Positions 47,030-57,532 of a stretch of 64,000 nucleotides of DNA are shown in pieces; position 1 is the first letter of the stretch; every line of letters starts with the position of its first letter. The translations under genes and the position numbers were made by a program. This DNA is from an uncultured Gammaproteobacteria bacterium (GTDB taxonomy: Bacteria; Pseudomonadota; Gammaproteobacteria; Pseudomonadales; Pseudohongiellaceae): positions 191,982 through 255,981 of the forward strand of contig CALEJT010000017.1 in the NCBI GenBank assembly GCA_937898685.1, in the 5' to 3' direction. A model generated the notes under the pieces. It saw only the letters and a list, made by a program, of their open reading frames with translations. It did no database searches and was not told where the DNA came from.

Positions 47030-49273
47030 ATGCCAGCCAAGAATGTCATTCTCGAACTGTCGCTCCTGCAAAAGGAGATAGGAGAACTTTCCTCACCCGC
47101 AGAGCAAGTACGCAAGATCGTGGAATCGATCTCGGCCATCGTCGGCTCGGACGTCTGCACTCTGTACCTGCAGGACCAGAACAACGACCTCGTGCTGATG
47201 GCGAGCCATGGTTTGGCTCACACCCGCCCCGTACACATCCCTGCCGGCCGCGGTCTCGTCGGCCTGGTGGTGAAGAACCGCCACCCCATCAACCTGGCCA
47301 AGGCAAGCGAGCATCCGGACTTCTACTACGTCGAAGGCACGGCAGAGGAACGCTTCCAGAGTTTCTGCGGCATTCCGCTCGTGCACTACGGCAAGGTCAT
47401 CGGCGTGCTGGTGGTGCAGAGCCGCAATGCGGAGGCGCTGTCGCCGGAAAGTGAAGGCTTCCTGGTAACGCTTTCATCGCAGCTCGCCCATCTCGTCGCC
47501 GACATGCCGCGCACGCTGCAGGGTGCGTACGTCAACACCTATGTGCGCGGGGTGAAGGGCAGCTCCGGCATCGGCATCGGCTATGCCGTGCTGTGTGACC
47601 ACGGTGATCTCTTCAGCGTGCCGGACGAGCCCTGCGAAGACATCGAAGCCGCAGTGGCGCAATGGCACGCGCTGCTGAAACGCGTGCGGGAAGAGATCAA
47701 GAACGAGGAAAGCGCGCTCGGCAAGATGGTCGACGCCAGCGTCTCCAACATCTTCAGCACCTATTCGTCGCTGCTGGCGGACCAGGCGCTGGTCGGCAAA
47801 GTGGAACAGGAAATCCGCAACGGCAACTGGCTGCCCGGCGCGCTGCGCAAATCGGTGCAGTATTTCGCGGATCTGTTCCTTGCCATGGAAGATCCCTATC
47901 TGCGTGCTCGCCACGAAGACATCCATCACCTCGGCAACAAGCTGTTCAACTCGCTGCAGGGCAACAATGCGCTCGCCGAACGCGCGGAGCTGGTGGATCA
48001 GGTGGTGCTGATCGGCGACGAGGTGAGCATCTCCGACATCGCCGCCATTCCGGGTGAGAAGCTGGTGGGCATCATCTGTTTCGGTGGTTCGACGCTGTCG
48101 CACACCGCCGTTCTCGCCAACGCCCTCGGCGTACCTGCCGTGATGGGCGTGGGCACGCTCAAGAATCTGCGCAACCGCGAGAAATTCATCGTCGATGGCA
48201 ACAGCGGCCAGATCATCCGTTATCCGAACGAGATGATCTGCAGCGAGTTCCAGCGCCTGATCGACGAAGAGAAGCAACTGGTCAGCAAGCTCTCGACCTT
48301 GCGCGATCAGCCAGCGGTGACGCCCGATGGTTTCGAAGTACGCCTCTTCACCAACTCCGGTCTGCTCGCCGACCTTTCGCCCGGCCTGCGTCACGGCGCG
48401 CAGGGCATCGGTCTCTACCGCACCGAAATTCCCTTCATGGTGCGCGACAGCTTTCCCTCCGAGCAGGAACAGGAGACGGTTTATCGCCAGGTGTTCCAGG
48501 CATACGCGGGACGTCCCGTCTACATGCGTACGCTCGACATCGGCGGTGACAAGCAACTGCCCTACTTCCCGATCGAAGACGAAGACAACCCGGCACTCGG
48601 CTGGCGCGGCATCCGCTTCACGCTCGACAACATCCAGCTCTTGATGACGCAGGTGCGCGCCATGCTGCGCGCCGCGGGCACCGAAGGTGATCTGCACATC
48701 CTGTTGCCGATGATCAGCGCCACCGAGGAGTTGAACACTTTCAACGAACTGCTCGAAGAGGCACTCAAGCAGCTCAAGGATGAAGGTGTGCCGGTGCGTC
48801 GACCGAAGACCGGCGTGATGGTGGAAGTGCCGGCCGCGATCTCGCAGCTGCCGTTCTGGCGCCGGCGCATCGACTTCGTGTCGATCGGCTCCAACGACCT
48901 CAGCCAGTATCTGTTGGCGCTCGACCGCAACAACGCGCGCGTCGCCAACCGCTACGACCACATCCATCCCGCCGTGATCCACGAACTGTATCGTGTGGTC
49001 AAGATCGCGCGTGAACACGCCCTGCCCGTGAGTCTCTGTGGTGAGATGGCCTCCGATCCGCTGGCAGTGATCCTATTGGTAGGCATGGGCATCAAGACGC
49101 TCAGTATGAGTGCCACCAAGTTGCCGCGTATCAAATACCTGATCCGCGCCCTGCCCCAGCGCCGCGCCGAGTCCATCCTCGAGCAGTGCCTGATGCTCGA
49201 CAACGTGCAGGACATCCGTGCGATGTTGCAGAACTCCCTGCATTCGCTGCATCTCGGCGAACTCGTCAAATAA
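47030..49273 (+). CDS. ptsP: Phosphoenolpyruvate-protein phosphotransferase PtsP (enzyme I-Ntr)
   Basis: PtsP starts the nitrogen-related phosphotransferase relay (PtsP to PtsO to PtsN). It has an N-terminal GAF domain (about residues 1-165, with IVGSDVCTLYLQ), a PEP-utilising N-terminal domain, the phosphohistidine domain with GGSTLSHTAVLANALGVPAV (active His near residue 358), and a C-terminal TIM barrel with RTLDIGGDKQLPYF and SIGSNDLSQYLLALDR. Length is about 747. The ATG at 47030 and an in-frame GTG at 47018 are both possible; neither has a strong ribosome site. ptsP is often next to rppH, but not here. Confidence 0.95.
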   Translation: MPAKNVILELSLLQKEIGELSSPAEQVRKIVESISAIVGSDVCTLYLQDQNNDLVLMASHGLAHTRPVHIPAGRGLVGLVVKNRHPINLAKASEHPDFYYVEGTAEERFQSFCGIPLVHYGKVIGVLVVQSRNAEALSPESEGFLVTLSSQLAHLVADMPRTLQGAYVNTYVRGVKGSSGIGIGYAVLCDHGDLFSVPDEPCEDIEAAVAQWHALLKRVREEIKNEESALGKMVDASVSNIFSTYSSLLADQALVGKVEQEIRNGNWLPGALRKSVQYFADLFLAMEDPYLRARHEDIHHLGNKLFNSLQGNNALAERAELVDQVVLIGDEVSISDIAAIPGEKLVGIICFGGSTLSHTAVLANALGVPAVMGVGTLKNLRNREKFIVDGNSGQIIRYPNEMICSEFQRLIDEEKQLVSKLSTLRDQPAVTPDGFEVRLFTNSGLLADLSPGLRHGAQGIGLYRTEIPFMVRDSFPSEQEQETVYRQVFQAYAGRPVYMRTLDIGGDKQLPYFPIEDEDNPALGWRGIRFTLDNIQLLMTQVRAMLRAAGTEGDLHILLPMISATEELNTFNELLEEALKQLKDEGVPVRRPKTGVMVEVPAAISQLPFWRRRIDFVSIGSNDLSQYLLALDRNNARVANRYDHIHPAVIHELYRVVKIAREHALPVSLCGEMASDPLAVILLVGMGIKTLSMSATKLPRIKYLIRALPQRRAESILEQCLMLDNVQDIRAMLQNSLHSLHLGELVK

Positions 49274-49535
49274 GGCCTCGTCGTAGATTCCCTTATCCAC
49301 TTCGAGCGGCATGTAGCTCTGCATCAGACTTTCTGCCCGACTTGCGCAGGCCGGACGGCACATGCACGAATTTGCGCATCGTGGCGCCGATGCTGAGTTG
49401 CGGCAGCTTGCCGGCGGCAGATAGGTGTTGCCGTAGCTCAAGGCATCCCTTGTTGAGCTTCACCGTTCGGCGCAGCCCCACCTACCTGAGCTACACGGGC
49501 GCGGTGATCCGTCGCACTCCATTTGCCGGCAAAAG

Positions 49536-49567
49536 AAAAGCCCGCACCTCTTACGAGGGGCGGGCTT
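49536..49567 (-). terminator. Terminator of the polyamine operon
   Basis: AAGCCCGC and GCGGGCTT with an inner CCTC/GAGG extension form a 13-position stem with one mismatch and a TTAC loop (plus-strand view). On the minus strand it is followed by TTTTCTTTT, a good uridine run, 18 bp after the stop of the agmatinase-like gene. The rest of the gap after ptsP (49274-49535) holds no recognisable gene. Confidence 0.8.
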
Positions 49568-49584
49568 GGAGTTACAGATGAGAA

Positions 49585-50463
49585 TCAGAGACGGGCGCGT
49601 TCGACGATGCCCATCAGGCGATAGAGCAGGGTCGCGGCGGCGAGGTCGTAGGAAGGCTGCTGCGCCTGCGGGCAGAAGGCGGTGAAGTCGAGACCGATGA
49701 TGTCGCATTGCTGCGAGATCGATTCGACGATCGACAGCACCTGCCACCAACCCAGTCCACCGGGCATCGCCGTGGCGGAGGGGAACACCGACTGATCGAA
49801 ACCGTCGACGTCGATGCTCAGATAAACCTTTTCCGGGAATTCGCCGGGCATTTCCACTTTCGTGATGTTGCGCGACACGAGGAAGTCGGCGTCATAGAAC
49901 TTCACGCCGTAGACCTTGCGGGCATCGTGTTCTTCCTTCGACAGACTGCGCACCCCCAGCTGGAACAAGGGTACGTCTTCATCCACCACGCGCTTCATCA
50001 CACAGGACTCGGTCCACGTTTCACCGCCGTCCTCATCACGCAGGTCGGCCTGAGCGTCGATCTGCACCACGCCGAAATCCTCGACGCCGGCATCGAGCAA
50101 ACCCTTCACGAGCGCGTAGGTGATGGTGCCGTCTCCACCGATGCCGATGGGGAATTTCTCAGCCTTGACGATGGAGGTGGTTGCCGCGGTGATGCGCGAG
50201 AGCACCTTTTCCACTCCACCTTTGACGTCGACGACGTCGCAGGTGTGAATGCCGTGACGTGCCGGCATGCTGCGGCCATCCCAGGTTTCCAACTGCTGCG
50301 ACGCGGCCAGAATCGCTTCCGGCGCCGTGGCCATGGTGGTGTGCTTGAAGCGCTCGCCCGTATAGGGAATCGGGAGAATGTGGAAGAAGGCATCAGCCGG
50401 CTTTGCGGCCTCGCCAAGGAAATGCAAAGCGTTGGAGGCGGCTTTCTGTTTCGGACTTGGCAT
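49585..50463 (-). CDS. Agmatinase/arginase-like protein lacking metal-binding histidines
   Basis: A 292-residue member of the ureohydrolase (arginase/agmatinase) fold, last gene of a polyamine operon. The family needs two Mn ions held by GGDH, DAHxD and SxDxDxxDP. Here the first is GGDG (Gly112 replaces His) and the second DAQAD (Gln138 replaces His). The third is SIDVDGFDQ: both Asp remain but the final Pro is Gln. The substrate-loop His that normally follows (in HGxxFR) is also absent. The fold looks intact (GIGGDGTITYALV, AMPGGLGWW). It may be catalytically dead, use another metal site, or be a regulatory partner. Confidence 0.8.
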   Translation of the reverse strand: MPSPKQKAASNALHFLGEAAKPADAFFHILPIPYTGERFKHTTMATAPEAILAASQQLETWDGRSMPARHGIHTCDVVDVKGGVEKVLSRITAATTSIVKAEKFPIGIGGDGTITYALVKGLLDAGVEDFGVVQIDAQADLRDEDGGETWTESCVMKRVVDEDVPLFQLGVRSLSKEEHDARKVYGVKFYDADFLVSRNITKVEMPGEFPEKVYLSIDVDGFDQSVFPSATAMPGGLGWWQVLSIVESISQQCDIIGLDFTAFCPQAQQPSYDLAAATLLYRLMGIVERARL

Positions 50464-50539
50464 TAACGGGCTTACCTCACGATCTTTCTCGGGGGATTGG
50501 ACTGGCTGATGGGCTCACGGCGCTAGCAGTCGGACGCGC

Positions 50540-51722
50540 TCAGGACAATCGACTTCGAAAGTCTTGATACCCGAATTCGCGCACGATACGCAAGTCATCC
50601 GTCTCTGAATTCCAAACCGCCAGCGCGGGCAGGCGCACGCCGTTGAAAGTCGTGGTTTTCACCATCGTGTAGTGGGCCATGTCGTCGAACATCAGACGCT
50701 GTCCTACCTCGAGCGGCTTGGCAAAGCTGTAATCACCCATCACGTCGCCGGCCAGACAGCTGAGCCCCCCCAGGCGATACGTATGCGCCAGCTGTCCAGC
50801 CTCGGCGGAGTCCTTGATGTGGGCGCGATACGGCATTTCAAGGGTGTCGGGCATGTGACAGGTAGCGGAGCAGTCGAGGATGCCGATCGGCACCTCGTTC
50901 TCCATCACGTCCAGCACCTCGCTGACCAGGACACCGCTGCGGATGGCGATGGCTTCGCCCGGCTCCAGGTACACCTGTACGCCGTAGCGATCGCTGAACA
51001 GCTTGATGCGGTTGATCAGCCCCTCGACGTCGTAGGACGGATGGCTGATGTGGTGGCCGCCGCCAAAGTTCACCCACTCCATCTTTTCAAGGATGTCGCC
51101 ACACTTCGCCTCGATCACATCGAGCGTGCGGGAAAGCGGAGCGAAATTCTGTTCGCACAAGGTGTGGAAGTGCAGGCCGTTGAAGCCGCTCAGGTCACGG
51201 CCCGCCAATTGTGAGATCGGCGTGCCCAGACGCGAGCCCGGCGAACAGGGATCGTAGAGCGGCACCGCGCCTTCGGAGTGACGCGGGTTGATGCGCAGGC
51301 CGAATTCGAGTTCCGGACGTTTGCGCAGCGCGTCGCGCACGAGCGGTTGGAAGCGCTCCCACTGCGTCAGCGTGTTGAAGACCACGTGGTCGGCGATGCC
51401 AAGGATTTCCTCGAGATCGTCGTGCGTATAGGCGGCGGAGTACACGTGCACTTCGCCACCGTATTCCTCACGACCCAGACGCGCTTCCCAGAGTCCGCTG
51501 GCACAGGTGCCGTGCAGATAGCGCCGCACCAGCGGTGCCAGCGCGAACATGGAAAAGGCCTTCAGCGCCAACAGGATCTTGGCACCGGATTCGCGCTGCA
51601 CGCGGTCGAGCACCTGCAGGTTGCGCTCGACCGCCACCTCGTCCACCACGAAACAGGGCGAGGGAACGCGGGAAGGGTCGAAGCGCGCGAAGGTGTCCGC
51701 GACGAGATTGCCGTGATGTGGA

Positions 51723-51730
<8 letters not shown>
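50540..51730 (-). CDS. nspC: Carboxynorspermidine/carboxyspermidine decarboxylase
   Basis: A 396-residue PLP-dependent enzyme of the alanine-racemase-fold decarboxylases. It removes the carboxyl group from carboxyspermidine or carboxynorspermidine. The PLP Lys57 is in ILLALKAFSMFA; NFGGGHHIS binds the PLP phosphate and EPGEAI follows. GILDCSATCHMPD near residue 285 carries the conserved active-site Cys. Its start overlaps the dehydrogenase gene by 8 bp. With the dehydrogenase it makes the aspartate-semialdehyde route to spermidine, independent of S-adenosylmethionine. Confidence 0.92.
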
Positions 51731-52931
<1,201 letters not shown>

Positions 52932-52975
52932 GTCATTTACCTCGCTGTGACTGCCTGAGTGCCCGAGAGCTGTGC

Positions 52976-54883
52976 TCAGTCTTCCTTCTCGTAATAGGTG
53001 TAACCGTTCAAGCTTTCGTTGAAGAGCTTGATGATCTGCTGGCGCTCGCGCGCGGTGATGCGGCCTTCGCGCACCGCGCGTTCGGCGGTGTTGCGATGGC
53101 GCAACTGCATTTCCTTGGGATGGAATTCCACGTACGACAGTACGTCGCTGATGGTATCGCCGTGCATTTCCTTGACGAAGTCGAAGGTGCCGTCGCGATT
53201 GATGCGCACGCTCACCACGTTGGTGTCGCCGAAGAGGTTGTGCAGGTCGCCGAGGGTTTCCTGATAGGCGCCCACCAGGAACACGCCCAGATAGTATTCC
53301 TCGCCTTCGCGCAGCTCGTGCAGCGGCAACACCTTCACTACGTCTTCGGTGCCGACGAAGCGATCGATCTTGCCGTCGCAGTCGCAGGTGATGTCGGCGA
53401 GCACGGCGCTGCGCTTCGGTTCTTCGTTCAGACGATGAATCGGCGCGATCGGGAACAGCTGATCGATGGCCCAGGTGTCGGGCAGCGATTGGAACAGGCT
53501 GAAATTGCCGTAATAGATGTCGGCGAGCGACAGCTTCAATCCTTCGAGATCGGACGGCACGCGCTGCATGTTCTCGGTGATGTCCGCGATCTTGTGCAAC
53601 AGATCCAGGAACATGTTTTCCACCGCGCTGCGCGTACGCAGATCGAGCTGACCACGCTTGAAGAGTTCACGCGCTTCGTTGCGATAGAAGTGCGCATCGT
53701 TGTAGCACTCCTGTACACGGCTTTCGCTGAGATTGCCGTACACGTCGCGCATGCGCGTGAGCAGCGGATCTTCGTCTTCATGCGGCTCGGGCAAACGCGT
53801 GGGTTCGAAGATGGTGGTGTCGAGCACGTTGAAGATCAGGATCGACGAATAGGCGATCGTGGCGCGGCCCGACTCGGTGACGATCACGGGATGCGGAATG
53901 CCGTAGTCGTCGAAATTGGTCTTGAGCGTGTCGACGATGTCTTCGCAGTACTCGCTCAGCGAGTAGTTGCGGCTCTGGGCATAGTTGGAGCCCCAGCCCG
54001 TGTAATCCACGGCGAGACCGCCGCCGAGATCGATATATTTGAGGTTGGCGCCTTCCTTCACGAGGTCGGCGTAGAAGCGACAGACTTCGGTGATGCCGCT
54101 ACGGATGTCCTGGATGTTCGGAATCTGCGAACCGAGGTGGCAGTGCAAGAGCTGCAGGCAGTGCAGCATGCCTTCTGCTTTCAAGAGATCCACGAGATCG
54201 ACGAGCTGCGTCGCAGTGAGACCGAACACGCTGCGATCGCCGGAAGTGGAGTTCCAGTGGCCACTCACGTTCACGGTGGTCTTGATGCGCACGCCGATGA
54301 TCGGCTCGATGTTCATCGCACGGCTGCGCTCGAGAATGATCGGGATCTCGGTGGGGGTTTCCACCACGAACACGCAGATGAAACCGAGCTTGATGGCGGA
54401 AAGACCCAGCTCGATGAATTCCTGATCCTTGTAGCCGTTGCAGATGATCATGCTGCCCGGCTCTTCCAGCGTGGAGAGCGCGATGATGATCTCGGGCTTA
54501 CTGCCCACTTCGAAACCGTGCTTGAAACGCTTGCCGAAGGTGGCGATCTCTTCGACCACCTGCGCCTGCTGGTTCACCTTGATCGGATAGACGCCGCGAT
54601 ACTCGTTCTTGTAACCGAGGTTTTCGATGGCAGCACGGAAGGCCGTGTTCAGACGGTGGATCTGCGCATCGAGGATGTTTTCGATGCGGAGCAACACGGG
54701 CATCTGCAGGTCACGCTCGAGCATGCCGTTGACGATGTCCATGAGCTCGACTTCGGCGTTCAGGGTGCGGGCTGTTACGTTGCCATTTTTCGAGACGCTG
54801 AAGTAGTCATTGCCCCAGCGTTCGAACCCATACAGCTCATTGGATTGTTCGATGGTCCACTCGGCTTGCTCGATGGCGTTCAA
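52976..54883 (-). CDS. speA: Biosynthetic arginine decarboxylase
   Basis: SpeA converts arginine to agmatine. The 635-residue PLP enzyme of the ADC (fold III) family has the PLP Lys in GVYPIKVNQQAQ, the PLP-phosphate loop with YIDLGGGLAVDYTG, and the C-terminal active-site Cys region around LADITCDCDGKID. The TTG at 54883 is preferred because GGAGG lies 10 bases before it; a further TTG at 54916 is an alternative without a ribosome site. It is the first enzyme gene of the polyamine operon, 44 bp upstream of the dehydrogenase gene. Confidence 0.94.
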   Translation of the reverse strand: MNAIEQAEWTIEQSNELYGFERWGNDYFSVSKNGNVTARTLNAEVELMDIVNGMLERDLQMPVLLRIENILDAQIHRLNTAFRAAIENLGYKNEYRGVYPIKVNQQAQVVEEIATFGKRFKHGFEVGSKPEIIIALSTLEEPGSMIICNGYKDQEFIELGLSAIKLGFICVFVVETPTEIPIILERSRAMNIEPIIGVRIKTTVNVSGHWNSTSGDRSVFGLTATQLVDLVDLLKAEGMLHCLQLLHCHLGSQIPNIQDIRSGITEVCRFYADLVKEGANLKYIDLGGGLAVDYTGWGSNYAQSRNYSLSEYCEDIVDTLKTNFDDYGIPHPVIVTESGRATIAYSSILIFNVLDTTIFEPTRLPEPHEDEDPLLTRMRDVYGNLSESRVQECYNDAHFYRNEARELFKRGQLDLRTRSAVENMFLDLLHKIADITENMQRVPSDLEGLKLSLADIYYGNFSLFQSLPDTWAIDQLFPIAPIHRLNEEPKRSAVLADITCDCDGKIDRFVGTEDVVKVLPLHELREGEEYYLGVFLVGAYQETLGDLHNLFGDTNVVSVRINRDGTFDFVKEMHGDTISDVLSYVEFHPKEMQLRHRNTAERAVREGRITARERQQIIKLFNESLNGYTYYEKED

Positions 54884-55026
54884 TGCTCGATGTCCTCCGC
54901 GGAAACGTGGGGTCAAAGATACCGGCCGGGGGTCGAGGGAACCACCCCGGGCGAGGAGGCGCGATTGTACCGACTTCCCCCCCCAAATCTACTGGTTGGA
55001 CGTAAAAAACGCCGCGAACGTGCAGC

Positions 55027-56670
55027 TCAGGAGGACAAGGCGGTACCGCGGGTTTCGGGGACGGCACACAGCAGAACCAGCGTGCCGATGGCCACTGCCG
55101 CGAGCGGATACCACAGGCCGAAGTAGATGCTGCCGTTGGCCGCCACCATGGCGAAGGCGATCGCCGGCAGGAAGCCACCGAACCAACCGAAACCGATGTG
55201 ATACGGCACGGAAACGCCGGTGTAGCGGATGCGTGTCGGAAACAGCTCGATCGCCGTGACGGAAGCGGGCACGTATAGCAAGGTGGAAGCCAGTACCAGG
55301 GCCAACAACAAGGCACCGACGAGCAAGAGATTGTCGTCGTCCTGCGATGCGCTGAGGTCGTAGCCTTCCTTTTCCAACAGCATCTGCAATTCGCTGCGGA
55401 ACTGCCGCTTGATTTCGGCCAGCTCAGCTTCGCTCAGCATGGTGCCGTCGGGCGCTTGAATCACCGAATCACCCACCTGGATCACGGCCAGCGTACCCGG
55501 TGAACCGCGCGCGTTGCTGTAGGGCACACCCATGGCAGTCAGCGCGTTCTTGGCGATGTCGCAGGAGCTTGTGAAATCCGCTTCGCCGACCGGATCGAAT
55601 TGCAGCGAGCATTCATGCGAATCGCTCGTCAGCAGCACGGGCGCGACGATCGAGGCTTCGGCCAGCGCGGGATTCACCGCCTGGGTGAATTGCTGGAACA
55701 CGGGCACCGTGATCACCAGGGTCAGCAGCGCACCGGTGATTTGCAGCGGTTTGCGGCCGACCTTGTCCGCCAGCATGCCGCAGCCGAGATAGAGCGGCAC
55801 GCTGATCAGGGTCACCAGCATCATCAAAAAGCCCATCGTCACTTCGGGCAGCTTCAGGATCTGGATCAGGAAGTACTGCGAATAGAAGTGGGCCATGTAG
55901 AACACCACGGCCTGCGGCAGGATCAACCCGAACAAGGTCACGAGCACGAGGCGCAGGTAAGGCCACTCGCTGAATACTTCCGACACCGGACGCTTCGAGG
56001 TGCGCCCTTCGGCTGCCAGACGCCGGAACAGCGGCGATTCTTCCAGACGCCAGCGCACCCACAGCGCACTCACAAGGAGCACCAGCGAAATCAGAAACGG
56101 CAAACGCCAGCCCCACTCGGTGAAGGCTTCTTCGCCCAACACCGTGCGCGTGACATACATCACGAAAAAGGCGAGGAAGAGCGCAAAGCCCGCGGCGGCC
56201 TGGATCCAACTGCTATAGAAAGCGCGACGATCGGCCGGCGCGTGTTCGCCGAGATAGACGAGCGCACCGCCGAATTCACCTCCGAAGGAAAGGCCCTGCA
56301 AAAGCCTGAGTGAAATCAGCAGGATGGGCGCCAGGATCCCAGCCTGCTCGTAGGTGGGGAGCAGGCCGATGCCGAAAGTGGCGAGGCCCATCATCGTGAG
56401 CGTGAGCACGAAGGCGCGCTTGCGGCCCTGGCGGTCACCGAGTGAACCGAACAGCAAGGCTCCCAAAGGACGCGACAGATAACCGGCGGCGAAGGTGAGC
56501 AGCGAAAACACGAAGGCTGCGGTTTCGTTGAGCGCCGAGAAGAATTGGGCGGAGATCAGGGGAGTGAGCGTGCCGAACAGGATGAAGTCGTACGCTTCGA
56601 ATACCGTGCCAGCGGAGGTGGCGAAGACGATGGGGCGCAAACCGCGCGCTGTGTAGGGCATGGTGTTCAT
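55027..56670 (-). CDS. MFS transporter, metabolite:H+ symporter type, with an inserted periplasmic loop
   Basis: A 547-residue 12-TM transporter of the MHS group (ProP/KgtP/shikimate type). The loop 2-3 signature GSLGDRQGRKRAFVL and the TM5 region YLGEHAPADRRAFYSSW are clear. An extra hydrophilic segment of about 100 residues (about 345-445, from VFQQFTQAV to LLLVGALLL) lies between TM8 and TM9 and carries a possible Cys pair (SHECSLQF, TSSCDIAKN). The substrate is unknown. It lies upstream of speA in the same direction with 143 bp between, so a link to arginine or polyamines is possible but not shown. Confidence 0.88.
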   Translation of the reverse strand: MNTMPYTARGLRPIVFATSAGTVFEAYDFILFGTLTPLISAQFFSALNETAAFVFSLLTFAAGYLSRPLGALLFGSLGDRQGRKRAFVLTLTMMGLATFGIGLLPTYEQAGILAPILLISLRLLQGLSFGGEFGGALVYLGEHAPADRRAFYSSWIQAAAGFALFLAFFVMYVTRTVLGEEAFTEWGWRLPFLISLVLLVSALWVRWRLEESPLFRRLAAEGRTSKRPVSEVFSEWPYLRLVLVTLFGLILPQAVVFYMAHFYSQYFLIQILKLPEVTMGFLMMLVTLISVPLYLGCGMLADKVGRKPLQITGALLTLVITVPVFQQFTQAVNPALAEASIVAPVLLTSDSHECSLQFDPVGEADFTSSCDIAKNALTAMGVPYSNARGSPGTLAVIQVGDSVIQAPDGTMLSEAELAEIKRQFRSELQMLLEKEGYDLSASQDDDNLLLVGALLLALVLASTLLYVPASVTAIELFPTRIRYTGVSVPYHIGFGWFGGFLPAIAFAMVAANGSIYFGLWYPLAAVAIGTLVLLCAVPETRGTALSS

Positions 56671-56989
56671 GCAGTCGTGCTTCTCTATTATTGCGCTCCG
56701 GTAGGAACGCAGGTGCTTCTTATCGGCCGGGGCTCGTTGCGGCTCGTGGCCGCGCGGCCCGCACTGGGGTTACGCTGGCGTCGTGGTACTGCTGGGGTAA
56801 GGATTCGTTTGGCTGTCTATGCTGCCACGCAAATGCGGAAAAACTGTTGAACTGAGGTTATTGCGACCACTGTTTTTACCGAGGCGGTAGCTCGCATCTG
56901 CATCCCTTGCCGTCACTTTGCAGATTGCGGGCCACGCCGTACGTAGAACGCCCCACAGTGCGGGGGCGCGCATCATATAGAAGAAGAGC

Positions 56990-57396
56990 TTCGAAGAGGA
57001 GCCTCAAGAACGCACAGGCTATTTCACGTCGGCGCTTGTTGCGCTCGTTGGCGCCGGCTCCCTCCTTCGCCAAGGTGCCGCTGCAACTGCTCTGCTGTCT
57101 GGCGAGGTGCGCGGTGCTGCAGAAGACGACGACTCTCATTTCCCCATCAACGCAGGGCGTGCGCGCAACGGGTTCGATCTTGCGCTTGCTGCTCGTCGCA
57201 AGGCCGCGCCTGAGACTTGGGCTACTTCGCCGCCGATAGCGACGGCGTGAAGCTCGACGCCAACAGCTTCGCCTTGCAACGCTTCGAACTCGAGCGTCGC
57301 GACCTCATCGTGGATTCGTCGATGCACCTCGCGACGGAGCGCTTCGGCACTACCTTGCCCTCGCCTTTTCTGCTGGCACCAATGAGTGGGGACTGA
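56990..57396 (+). pseudogene. Broken N-terminal part of a Tat-exported FMN-dependent hydroxyacid oxidase
   Basis: Three frames in turn recover one protein. LKNAQAISRRRLL resembles a Tat signal (57000-57045). In the next frame come ALVALVGAGSLL, GAAATALLSGE and RNGFDLALAARRKAAPETW (to about 57212). In a third frame are GYFAADSDGVKLDAN and FALQRFELERRDLIVDSS, then LATERFGTTLPSPFLLAPMSG and a stop (57394-57396). This order matches the N-terminal third of lactate 2-monooxygenase/alpha-hydroxyacid oxidases. The start codon is gone (CTC AAG after GAGGAG), at least two frameshifts are present, and the catalytic remainder is missing. The rest of the gap 56671-57532 shows no gene. Confidence 0.65.
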
Positions 57397-57532
57397 GCGC
57401 GAGCGGCTGCGACGGCGTCAAACATGCGCTGCCGCTGCGGCAAAGGAGTCTGGGAAGAGCGATGGCAGGCACGGTTATCGCGACATTCGTGATGTCGCAC
57501 CGTTCATGGTCCAAGGGGGTGTGAAGAAGGCG

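Noticed and set aside
53096..55126. 676-residue plus-strand frame opposite speA
   Set aside because: Antisense of a strongly conserved decarboxylase; composition is that of reverse-complement coding sequence.
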